Shown: positions 25,061 to 35,390 of the stretch, one piece after another
Layout: the number at the start of each line of letters is the position of its first letter
Numbering within the stretch: the stretch's first letter is position 1
DNA from: Viscum album
Lineage: Eukaryota > Streptophyta > Magnoliopsida > Santalales > Viscaceae
Length of the DNA stretch: 64,000 bases
Direction of reading: 5' to 3'
NCBI GenBank assembly: GCA_963277665.1
Contig: OY728160.1
Location: 52,126,605 to 52,190,604 of the forward strand
Made by a program: the position numbers and the translations under genes
The notes under the pieces: model-generated
What the model saw: only the letters and a program-made list of their open reading frames with translations
The model's database searches: none
Told to the model about the DNA's origin: nothing

Positions 25061-25943
25061 GCTTTACGTCCCCGTAAAGCTTCACTACAAACTTAGGGAT
25101 ACAAAGGCAGTATTGAGCACGCATCTGAGCCTCCCTCTCCCAAGTGCTCTCCTTGAGGTTCCCGTGCTGCCATCTGATGCGCACTAGAGGAATCAACCGT
25201 CCATGTAGGACCCGCTCTCGTCGATCCTCGATCTCCATTGGGACCTCCGTAAAAGTCTCCCCATCATCAACGCCCAGCTCCCCATGGTCAAAGATATTCG
25301 TCGGGTCGTGCACGTACCTCCTCAGCTGAGATACGTGGAAGACGTCGTGCACCCGGTGTAACTGAGGTGATATAGCCAGGCGATAAGCCACCTCGCCAAT
25401 CCTGTCGAGGACCTGGAATGGTCCGATGAAGCGTGGAGACAACTTGCCGCCTCGGCCAAATCTCCGTAACTAATGTTGAGGTAAGACCCGCAGGGCAACA
25501 TGGTCACCATCCTCGAACCCCAGTGGCCTCCGCCTCCTGTCATCATAAGACATCTACCGGTTCTGAGCTATCCTCATCCGCTCCTGGATGACCAGGACCT
25601 TCTCTGTCGTGGCCTGGACCATCTCCAGTCCCACAAGAGCTGCTAAGATTTCTTCTTTGCCGATATGAGGAATCTGGTCACATCCCCTGAATGAACCAAT
25701 TTCTTTGCCTAATACAATCAATCCCGGCATGGATAATACTAATCCATACCAAGGATGACGTCGTAAGGCATCGACGCTACTACCAAGAGATCCAACTGTT
25801 ACTCTCGCCTCCAAGGGTTGAGTCACACTGTCGGCATCAGTGTGTAGTAACTGGGTCTCCTCCAGTAGATGTTCCACAAGTGAGGGTCACGTCAATAGTC
25901 TAAACTGGAACCTCTTAGTAAAAACACAAAAGAGGACAGGAAA
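25045..25943 (-). pseudogene. Element B pol remnant: protease piece joined to integrase C-terminus and chromodomain
   Basis: Minus strand. 25877-25554 is an open frame whose first 76 codons include GCDQIPHIGKEEI, a protease-RT linker; the neighbouring frame reads ISIIHAGIDC, the end of the ILGMDWL..YHAGIDC protease block. At about 25648 it passes into LAALVGLEMVQATTEKVLVI, the integrase C-terminal helix. Then, with frameshifts, RRRPLGFEDGDHVALRVLP and KLSPRFIGPFQVL (25546-25322), and the chromodomain VPMEIEDRRERVL...IPLVRIRW...ESTWEREAQMRAQY (25442-24972). The last frame has lost its stop and runs through the polypurine tract into the LTR. RT, RNase H and integrase core are missing. Confidence 0.85.
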
Positions 25944-28106
25944 CCCAGCTTAGATGATTCAGTTCTGGTCTTGTATCCTATGTGGGTCCCAGCATAGATG
26001 AATCAATAAAGACTGCTGGTCTTGTATCCTATATCGGTCCCAGCTTAGATGATTCAGTGCTGGTCTTGTATCCTATGTGGGTCCCAGCATAGATGAATCA
26101 ATGAAGAAAGCTGGTCTTGTTTCCTATGTGGGTCCCAGCGTAGATGATTCAGTATCTATATCCGATCATCTATTTCACCTTTTCGATAATGTATTCCTGT
26201 GTGAGCTGAGTCTTGACTTCCAACCCTTAACATCAAGATGATTGGGTTGTGCTTTCCTGTGTGGACTGAGTTGTGCTTTCTTGTCTGGACAATGTTGTGC
26301 TTTCCTTTGTGGACTGGGTATGTTTTTCCTGTGTGGACTGGGTTGCACTTGGGCTCGGATGTTGGAGCTGATCTGGGATTGATAACTTAGGTATATGTAT
26401 GGGGATATACCTAAGTAGTGTTGGATGTTACTTCGTGATTGTATCTTTCCTTTGTGGGTTATCCTTTGTGTATTTTGGGAGACCATCGGGGGTCTCGGGG
26501 TCCCTACTGAGTAGATTATACTCACCCCTGCACGGGCTATGCCTGCACTATGTTGTGTTGGTTGCAGACGACAGACAGCGCTGATCATAGTCGAGGTTTG
26601 CGGAGCAGGACGGTACCTGGAGGTGGACCACTGGGCGGGGTGTACTCAGAGCGGACGGCTGGACCAAGGAGTTGTGGAGGCTATATGTACTCACCCTTCA
26701 GGTGGGACTTCCAGGGGATGGTTCAACGCTGTGACTTTTTCTTTCATTTGTTGTTTTTCCCCTTTCAGTTGTACTTTACAGTTGGGCTTGTATTTCCGAC
26801 ACCCTTTACTTTCCGCACTTACTGTTGTACCCAGTATTCTTCTTGTGTTTACTTCTTCTGCTTGCTTTCTCGGTGGTGTATGTTTACTTTAAAAAGGAAA
26901 TGCCTTCCCTGTTTACCAGGATTTATGCCTTGGTGCTAGTCGCCAGCCCCTGGCCTATGGAAGGTGGGCTTGGGGTAGTCACGACACGGGCCCCGAGGAT
27001 GGGTCGTGACAAATAATAATAATCCACGGACCAACTTGTTAATTAGTTGGTCCGCGTTCATGCCTTGACGGGAAACAAACATGGAGTATTATCTTTTTCA
27101 AAACAACTCATACCTCTTCATAGTCGTCAGATGAGTTCTTCGCGGAATTGATCGTCGTGGTAGGAGGTGATTGTCTCATAGCGGAAGGGCGTCGCGTCTT
27201 CGCAGAAGGGCGTCGTTTCGACGATCTCAACGGACGATCAAAGATTTTTCGCGGGGAAATAATGTCGCAGAAGAACGTCGTGGGAGAAGAATTGTCAGTG
27301 TCGTTGTACTTGGCGTCACATCGTCGATCTCTGAGGGCTCGATGTTCTTCGCGTTCTTCGCGTACTTCGCGTTCTTCGCGTTCTTCGTGAAGGAGGTTGA
27401 AGGACTTAAGGTTTCTGTCAAATCCTGTCAACGTACAAACCTCAATAAGACTGGTGTGTTGGTCTTATTTTATTAACATACCAACAAATTGAAAAACAAA
27501 CTAAGTAAAGACCCATTAATTCATAGAATTAATTCAATGAATAAACCACCTAATTAATAGGAGCGTTTAATTGTTTAAGGAAACACCCCAGTTGACTTTC
27601 ATTTAATAGGGGTTTTCGCAGGTGCATTAATTAGTGGAAAAGAAATGGTGGGGCTCGTGCGGTCCCCACCCCACAAATATCCTACCAAGAGGGTAGGATA
27701 TTTTGAATTGCACCCTATCCGCTTCAACTCAGCTTAAGCAGCGTTCAGTGGCTTTTAAGTGGATTAAAGTGAAATAAAATAATGTTTGACAAACGACATT
27801 ATTTTATTTCTTAACTTAAAGCCCAGAAATTAAAAACCACACCCAAGAAAAAGCAACTCCGAAAGAGGCGTTTCTAAACAAAAAATGGCGCTGCAATTCC
27901 ATCGGTGCCCTCAGAATTCGATTCCGAGCACCGATTCAAAAGTTAGAAAAACCCGCTCGTTCGTTCACTGAACGTACCCGAGCCAAACTTCGGAACATGA
28001 TTCTGGGCACAACGGGCCTCAGAATCAGGTGCCGTCAGAAATTGCGTTCTTGTAAAATTCTAAAGAAAATTAAGAATTTTTTTTTTGAAATTTACGGGTC
28101 TTTACA
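25944..28106 (-). repeat. Element B 5' LTR, truncated at the palindrome centre
   Basis: L part 28106-27012 (1095 bp, the same length as in the 3' LTR) and inverted block C 27011-25944 (1068 bp, same as the right palindrome arm). It stops at CCCAG, the exact centre of the palindrome, and the mirror arm C', the primer site and gag are gone. A splice-donor-like GAAGAG/GTATGAGTT lies near 27110; 9-bp TTCTTCGCG-like repeats lie at about 27343-27390. Confidence 0.85.
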
Positions 28107-28111
28107 ATGTA
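28107..28111. repeat. Target site duplication of element B, right copy
   Basis: ATGTA, paired with AAGTA at 21757-21761. The A2 LTR sequence resumes directly after it. Confidence 0.75.
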
Positions 28112-28491
28112 TTACTTCATAAAAATTTATTCATTCTTTTCATGTTATCTAAAGACAAAAAATTATCTTTTTTTATGCATCCCTTACTGAGAATTTTATG
28201 GTCATCCCATATTTTGAAAAAAAATTCAACCGACATAAATAAGAATAGAGTCAACGATGGATTCAAAGAAAAGTTATGTTGTTAAAACATGAAATAATGT
28301 CATGTTTTTAGTTAAAGAGTTATTGGTTTATAAAAAAACGTGTTAGTGAGATGATTTTTATACTTGTTGTATTAAAGATGTTATGTATAAGTTATTACAT
28401 AATTCACTAAATCTCTAAACATAAAAATATCATCAATGTGAATTATTAACTTAATTCAAGATTATGTAATGTTTAAGGCTGGGTCATTACA

Positions 28492-28509
28492 GTTGGTATT
28501 AGAGGTCAG
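28492..28509 (+). other. Primer binding site of A2 (initiator tRNA-Met)
   Basis: GTTGGTATTAGAGGTCAG follows the LTR end TTACA directly; one substitution from the usual TTGGTATCAGAG core. Confidence 0.85.
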
Positions 28510-28739
28510 TTTAGATAACATTATAGTTTAGGGTGTTATTTAACTATAAGGGACATAACCATAGTGGTTATCATATTAGAAATAGTCATAGTTTTTTAGA
28601 TAAATATAACGAGTTTATGATAGCATGAATAAGTATATATTAGTGTTTACCCTCCTGATAAGATAGTATATGATGATTTTACTGGTATACTTATACTGGC
28701 ATTTTTTGTTTTAGTAAATTTATAGGTCTAGCAGAAACT

Positions 28740-29200
28740 AAAGTAACAACGGATGTGAAGGAAACTGTGATGGTTTTATAAATAAGAAATTGGTTGAAAT
28801 AGGTGCTTCATTGAGAACTCATGTTGTTATTCTCAACCAACTATCTAGAGTCATGATTGACCACCAGAACCATTGTGATTTTTATAAGGAATCATATATG
28901 TGAGAAAATAATTCCTACAAAAAGGAAATAATCCTAAAGGTATGTATATTCAAAGACCTATATGACAAGGAGGTGTAATGAAGCACCTAGAAAAATGCTT
29001 CAAAGAGAAAGGAAGATATTTTATATGTGGTAATGAAGGTCATAAATCAATAACCTATCATGGAAAAAGGAAGCATCTAGTTGACTTTTGGAAAGGGAAA
29101 TAAGTTCATTCCAATTGATCAATAGATTGTTTTAAATGTGGTGTGGATGGTCATTATAAAAATATATGTCTTATGAATACGGTTTGGGAATGGGATCAGT
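28740..29200 (+). pseudogene. A2 gag remnant with two zinc knuckles, one destroyed
   Basis: The 5' part (28750-28910) aligns by eye with the A1 internal region (minus strand, about 43990-43640): GGAAACTGTGATGG, AACTCATG.TGTT and CAACCA.TATC blocks. Further on, 29128-29169 encodes CFKCGVDGHYKNIC, a perfect CCHC nucleocapsid knuckle (C-x2-C-x4-H-x4-C). Upstream, 29017-29061 encodes YFICGNEGHKSITYH, the same motif with both outer cysteines changed to tyrosine (TGT to TAT). The frame between them has stops. Gag packages the element RNA. No pol follows. Confidence 0.75.
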
Positions 29201-29831
29201 AGAACTGCATAAATTTATTTTTACCAATACCTAATTCCATTCCAATTGAGGATGAAGAAAATGAAAATGAACAATGAAAGGTATAGATTATTTCTTAGCT
29301 GATGTTTTGAAATTATTGAATATTTGGATATGATTCATTATTTTGTTTTTAGGAATGAAGTATTACAGATTAAGTTGTAAAATAATGTGTAACAGATCAT
29401 GAAGAAAATTTAATGAGTAAGAAGTCTATTTATTATGGATTCACGATTTATGGTTGATTTTAAGATGATTAAGTGTTTAAAAGTGTAAAGGCTCTTTTTA
29501 TGATGGGATTAATTTTAATGAATTTTTTTAGTATGCGTAATATTGAACTCTGACATGTGAAAATTTTATTCAATAAATACTTACCTTTTCTTGTGTGGAA
29601 ATAATTTATAACCTTAGGTGTTCATATGATCTTTTGTTTTTGCGGTGAAAAATGTTTATAAAATTTTGTGATGCAAAATGAAATGTATTAGATAAAATTT
29701 ATGGATTAAATTTTTTATGGTTATTTTTTAGGAAATTTTATTATTTTTTATAATATTATAAGAATGATATGGTTTTAGAAAATGGTCAAACCATGGGTTT
29801 GGTGACAACCCATTGCGTCCGGTAAGGCCAT

Positions 29832-29905
29832 GGGAATCGAACCCACAACTGAATGGCGAAAATGGTGAATTGCCTACCACTGGCCTACATGAAGTCACTG
29901 GTTAG
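29832..29905 (-). repeat. tRNA-like (SINE-head-like) segment in A2, antisense
   Basis: Minus strand holds a tRNA-type A box (TAGGCCAGTGGTAG, plus coordinates 29874-29887) and a B box (GGGTTCGATTCCC, 29832-29844), about 30 bp apart. The equivalent segment lies at the same internal position of A1 (43362-43432), also antisense to the element. It does not fold into a clear cloverleaf by eye, so it is a tRNA-derived relic and not a working tRNA gene. Confidence 0.65.
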
Positions 29906-31039
29906 TATGAATTATTCTTTTTTAGTTAAATGATTTTATGGATCATGAATAAGTTTATTTTTGGAACTTATATTTTATCACATGTGTATCCTTAGTATAG
30001 GAAATTGATTTGTTAATTATGTGATAAAGGTAATTTTGGAATAAATTATTTCTTTTGGGAAAACTATATGTTAAAGGAAAATAGATTTCTATCTATTCTA
30101 ATTTGTTGAGTAATGGTTGAAATTTTATTTTGGAAGAATATATGTTTTCATTATTGAGATATGGTGATTTGTGTTATTTGTTGAAATGGTTAACCTATCA
30201 TAGAGAATATCTGATTAGGTAAATTACACATCAGTATGAGAGTTTAATATTATTTGATTTATTTGATGATAAATGTTAATATTTACTGTGGAAGACTATG
30301 TTATTAAATCCTTTTGAGTTTTGGGTTTCAATATTAGTTTGGATTACTTTGATGAAATTTATGGATAGTTTTTTATTGAATGGTCTTTGTTGTACTTTGT
30401 GTATTGTTTGTTGAATTTTGGAGATTAAAAGTATTACTTATTTTTATTAAGTATTATTATTTTAGGATTTATCTGAACATGTACTAACCATTTTTGTTTT
30501 GGATAATATATATATCATTATTTTTGGATTATGTGATTCTCTAGAGGTTTACTTCAGTGCTTTTGATGTGATCAAGTCATCTCGAATACTCATCGTTTGG
30601 AGAAAAGATGAGTTTTTGGTAGAAATTTAATAAAGGTTGAAAGTCTACATGACAAGTAAAAATGTTTCTTTATGTTCTTAATCAATATCATAAATAAATT
30701 CCTCAACATTATGAAGAGGGTCATATAACAAAAACACTGTCCATTTAATTTTCATACTGGGGAATCAAAGACCGTTTAACCCATCACAAGTCTGTGATTT
30801 TCTTATTGTTATCTTTCTCCTAGTCATATTTCCTATCATTCTTCATCAAAACATGATGGTTATTTTCTCTTCTATATCTATGTTTTCCAACATGGAATCA
30901 TAGAATGGAATATATCAGGTGTCCATTGTACTTATCTTTATTTCTTTTAAAGTGATAGTTTTATTGACTCATTTCACGATGTGGGACTTTCAATGATGTT
31001 TTTGAGCCTAATTTTAAAATTGCGACGACTCAATTTCTA
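29906..31039 (+). other. A2 non-coding internal tract conserved with A1
   Basis: No ORF of note. Blocks align with the A1 internal region (minus strand, 43360-42600), including ACCGTTTAACCCATCACAAG (30773-30792) and TGTGATTCTCTAGA (about 30533). Pol has been replaced by, or lost from, this family's internal region. Confidence 0.6.
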
Positions 31040-31051
31040 GACGGGGAAGGA
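31040..31051 (+). other. Polypurine tract of A2
   Basis: GACGGGGAAGGA immediately before the 3' LTR start TGTAATGA. Confidence 0.8.
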
Positions 31052-32908
31052 TGTAATGAATCAGGTATTTATAGAATAATACCTTTTCATATATACTACT
31101 ATTTATTAATAATATATTAAATTTATTTAAAATATGAGACTTTTTTCGATAGCGTACACAATACGCAACAGTGATTTTCTTTGAAATCTTTTGTTTCACA
31201 CATCTTTGAGTTATACTGAAAAGTAATATAATATTATTATTATTTTAAATGGTATTTATCGTATAGATATTGTATTGATAGGAATGAACATAACTATATT
31301 AAGATTACACATGTTTTTTAAATTTATTTATATTTATCCAATAAATAATAGAGGCATAAAATAAGAATGAATCTTATTTTAAGCATGAAATACTCTAATA
31401 TTCTTTAAAATGTTGATTTTTCGCCTTTCGATGGTGAGCCCTTTTTAAATATATTTTTTATACTTTTTATATTTATAATTTAAATTAATAAACTTATTCT
31501 TTATAAGTAGGACATCAAAATTTACTTTGGGAATTTTTTTTTGTATTTTTATGGTAAAGTTCGTTTTTTAATGAATAATGAAAAATACTGCAATTTAAGT
31601 CAAAAATGTCATTTCATAGAATTTATTGAAATGATTATATTATATTTTAAATTGGTTTTAATTTTTAATTAGATTATATTTTTTTATCATTTCATCCAAT
31701 TTTGATCATTTTATGTAATTTCACATTGAAATCGAACATAAACACATGTTAATATTTTGGTGGTTTTTATTTCTTTAAAAAACACGCTTTTTGGTTTTGA
31801 CAATGGAAATTAATTTTAAATTAATTTATCTGACTTCAATTTTTTTTATTTGAAATATTGGATTCCATATTTGGAATTAGTAGGTACAAATTTTACAAAT
31901 AGGTTCCTTGTATTTTTAGACATTATGAATAGTAACGTCAGTAAATATTTTATTTACCATAATTGGAGGGTAAATCTGGTAAATATGGGTAAAAAATAAT
32001 ATTATAATAATATTAAATTACTCTAACACATGTCCTAACCCTATTTTATGAAATATATCCGACCATGGTCATTTTTGGGTCGATTTTTTGACCCCATGGT
32101 GCCACTTGTGTGTTAAAATGAAATTTAATTACATGTAATTTAATATTAAGGAAAATATAACCAAAACATGTATCTTTTAGTAAAACCATTTTTATATGGG
32201 GATATATATGTTATACTTTAGAATATAAATTGTAATTAGAAATCAAGAAAAATTTCCTACATCATGGTAATTTATATATAATTTTTAGACATCAAATAAA
32301 TAATTATATTCATGACATAATGATGATGTAGTGATTACCATATTAATGACAGATTTAAATAAATGAAATTAAAAATAGTAAAATAAATTTATTTTTAATT
32401 TTTTATACAATAAAATAATTTTAGAGATGATTATTACTTATTATCCTTTAATTTCTGTTCTTTTTTAAATAATCATGTTATTTATTTTTAAAAAGTCATT
32501 AAATAAATAGTATAAAAATTGACATAAATGGGGGTTTAAAACAAAAAATATTTTATTAAATGATATAATAGTCCTAAAAATATAATATTCTGCCAAGTAA
32601 TAAAGATAATTTTTTAAATGTCATTAATGAACAAGTTGAGGTTTGATTGGAATTTTTGGTAACTATATTAACCATATAGTATGAATATAATGAAGACATT
32701 GTAATAGTTAAATAAGTTTACTAAGGGTTAAAGATAAAGGATAAGGTTAAATTTATGACATAAACATGCCGAAAATCCATTGAATGAGTTAATTTAGACT
32801 CATCATTGTCTGATATTCTAAATATATCACTTTAGTGTTATTAGAATTCTAAAATCAATTAATAATAAAATTATACTTTCAAACTTTTTTAAAGTGCCCC
32901 TCCTCCCT

Positions 32909-32919
32909 CTTATAAAAGG
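32909..32919 (+). promoter_or_regulatory. TATA box of the A2 3' LTR
   Basis: CTTATAAAAGG, 328 bp upstream of the first leader hairpin. The same motif occurs at matching positions of A1, A4 and E. Confidence 0.65.
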
Positions 32920-33246
32920 ATACTACCTCTAACCCGTAATCACACCTCTCAAACCACCTTTTATTGTCCATACTCTTCCATAATATGCTCCAAAAATCCC
33001 TCTATTCATTGTACAAGCCTTATATTTTGCAGAATGAAATTAAAGAAGGCCTTTTAGCTTAAATCAAATAGAGTTACCCAATTTTAGGTAATGTTCTCTC
33101 TCAATTATTTTCTTTATCCAACATCATAAAAAAATTTATTCAATGATTTTATAAAAACACCATTATATTTAATATACATGTTTTTTTATGATAATCATTC
33201 TAACTACACATACACACACCTCCATATAACAGATTTAGAAAATACT

Positions 33247-33668
33247 GTTTCAGTGGACGGCAAAGTACTGCCTCACAAAACGATGATTGTCCAATTATCT
33301 CATACCACCTCTCATGGTGACCATTATGATGGAACTGTATTTATATGATATATATTTTGTGTATATTGTCTTTATTTTTCTATAAATTATATTTAAAATT
33401 TTTTTATGCTTTTCATGATTTATAAACACAATAATTTCATTTGAGGAAGCGTGGACAACCGCCCACTCAATGTGACATGACTCGTTCTTTCCACACATTG
33501 AATGTATAATGGATTGTGTTTATGAACATATGTAACAAATATAAAATATTATATTATACTAGAATTATAATATAACTATTTATTTTGAAGTTTTCATTCC
33601 ATTAAATATGAAATATAAATGAAATTAGAATTGATGTGTATGTACGGCTTACCGTCTTCATGAAGAGT
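33247..33668 (+). promoter_or_regulatory. Leader hairpin array, A2 3' LTR
   Basis: Three modules in element sense: 33247-33281 (GTTTC...AAAAC outer arms, GGC/GCC inner pair), 33438-33474 (CATTTGAGG and CACTCAATGTG arms) and about 33629-33668 (GTACGG, CTTA, CCGT inner hairpin kept, outer stem decayed). Spacing about 190 bp. Confidence 0.65.
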
Positions 33669-35385
33669 ACATTTAATTTCATGTATTCAAATGTTATGGA
33701 ATATTATAAATACATATATAATGGATATATATGATATATATATATATGAATAATATTCTATAGATAATGGATTTGTTATCACATGGATAAATTGTAATTA
33801 TAACAAGATCATTTTCGACTCAAGTACACAATATTTTCAAAAAGACCGATACTAACATAAAAAATTATGAAATTTTTATAACGTGGTAATAATTGATATA
33901 AAAGGAATAATAAACATGAAAATGGTTCTGAGTCATTAATAAATTAACTTATGTTTATTTTTTTGGAAATTTAATAACGAACAAGTAAAGTCTGACATGA
34001 GATAACAGAACTTCTTAACCTAATTTCCATTCTTTGGGTTGATCATCTACATCTTGATTATGTCGAGTTATGAATATGTGTCAATGAACTCTGATTTTTT
34101 ACACCTAATATCCACTTATATTTAGTTTATTAATATTTTTGACATACAATTATGTCATTTATTTATCCTTAATCTAATGATTCAATATTTGTTAGGGACT
34201 TCGTCTCAATCTCCTTTCATTGAGGCATTTCTTGATATTATGCACCTTTATTAATTATATGGTGTATATACTTCCCTTTGACATATTATTTCCGGAATCC
34301 TAGTATTCAAATGACATTATAAATTTTTTTTGATGATATTCCTTAATGATTTTTATTCATGTGTTTCTCAAATGGTAAAAGACTTTCTAACTAAAACATC
34401 ATTTTTATTGCTTTAAATATGTATTCATTTAAAAACATATATTTAATGTCCATGTTTTAAAAATGGTTTTTAAAAATTTATTTATATGGACATGAATGTT
34501 TTAAAATGATAATTTATTTCAAATATTTTAATCTGGTATGGGTCACTTTGATTAAAAATTCTCTTTATTAAACATTTTAAATGGTTTTGGAAAAGGGTTG
34601 AATATTTCTATATCTTAAAATGATCTCTTTTTTTCACAGTGTGGAAATGTTGTTTTTTTATTCTTGTTTTATGTGTTATGATTATATAATGGTACTTTTA
34701 TATTTTATTGGTTTTTACATGATAAAAAATGTGATGGGTGGATTTATGATAAACCAATGACAGGTGGTTACATTATAACCTCAAATGCATTGGGAATGAA
34801 AGTTGGCCATATAGATATTCCATTTAGTGATATGTGTAGAAGATAATGGTATGGTTATTCCATTTAAATATATTTATTTCCCATGATTTTTTCATATGCT
34901 ATACGTTTCTTTATATGGTCATTATGTTATTATTTCGGTCAAAAAAATGGTTAGTAGTGAGATTATATTCAGTGATGTGTTTTTTCTACTTATTTAAGGT
35001 GAAAAGTGTTACTTTATAATAATGTATTCCTGATTTTCATGTTTTCTAAAGGCTAATAGTTTTTTTCTTTATGTATCCCTTAAGGATATTTTTATTCTCA
35101 TCCCATGTTTTTACATATTATTCATAGGATATAATGAAGAATAGAGTGAAGTATGGGGTCAAGGAAAAGTTATGCTGTTAAAACATGAAACGATGTGAAG
35201 TTTTGTTTTAAAGAATTTTTTTATGAAAAAAAATTAATAGTAATTTGAAGTGTCTATTTGTTATATTAAATATTTTATGTATATGTTATGATCTAATTCT
35301 ATAAATCTTTGAACCTACAAATATCCTCAATGTGAATTATTAACTTAATTCAAGATTATGTAATGTTTAAGGTCAGGTCCTTGCA

Positions 35386-35390
35386 ATACA
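35386..35390. repeat. Target site duplication of A2, right copy
   Basis: ATACA, paired with AAACA at 17785-17789. Confidence 0.65.

Larger units (their letters stand above)
21762..28106 (-). mobile_element. Element B: young, internally deleted chromovirus with a palindromic LTR
   Basis: A 6345 bp GC-rich insertion in the A2 5' LTR, bounded by a target duplication and by TG...CA ends. Minus-strand order: truncated 5' LTR (28106-25944), a pol remnant (25943-25045) joining protease to the integrase end, a polypurine tract, and a full 3' LTR (25044-21762). The shared LTR portions are both exactly 2163 bp, so it is the youngest element here. Primer site, gag, RT, RNase H and integrase core are deleted. 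Confidence 0.85.
17790..28491 (+). repeat. A2 5' LTR, split by element B
   Basis: Begins TGTAACGTCCCG and ends GGGTCATTACA immediately before the primer site. The left piece (17790-21761) and right piece (28107-28491) together align with the 3' LTR from end to end. The TATA box has decayed to CTTATGAAAGG (19647-19657). Decayed hairpins of the leader array lie at about 20005-20040, 20190-20230 and 20381-20418. Confidence 0.85.
17790..35385 (+). mobile_element. Element A2: non-autonomous chromovirus-like element with 4.3 kb LTRs
   Basis: Plus-strand element: 5' LTR 17790-28491 (interrupted by B; 4352 bp without B and its target duplication), internal region 28492-31051, 3' LTR 31052-35385 (4334 bp). 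It has a primer site, a polypurine tract and a 4/5 target duplication. The internal region is only 2.56 kb and carries a gag remnant but no protease, RT or integrase, so it would have been mobilised by another element's enzymes. It is the same family as A1. Confidence 0.85.
31052..35385 (+). repeat. A2 3' LTR
   Basis: Starts TGTAATGAATCAGG after the polypurine tract and ends GGTCCTTGCA. It is the pair of 17790-28491 and shows the intact site (35000-35012) where B landed in the other LTR. TATA box CTTATAAAAGG at 32909-32919, hairpin array at 33247-33668. Divergence from the 5' LTR is visibly higher than between the A1 LTRs, so A2 is older. Confidence 0.9.

Noticed and set aside
26175..27476. 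Clustered ORFs of 60-137 codons
   Set aside because: Same LTR sequence as above, third copy; no protein family motif and overlapping frames on both strands.
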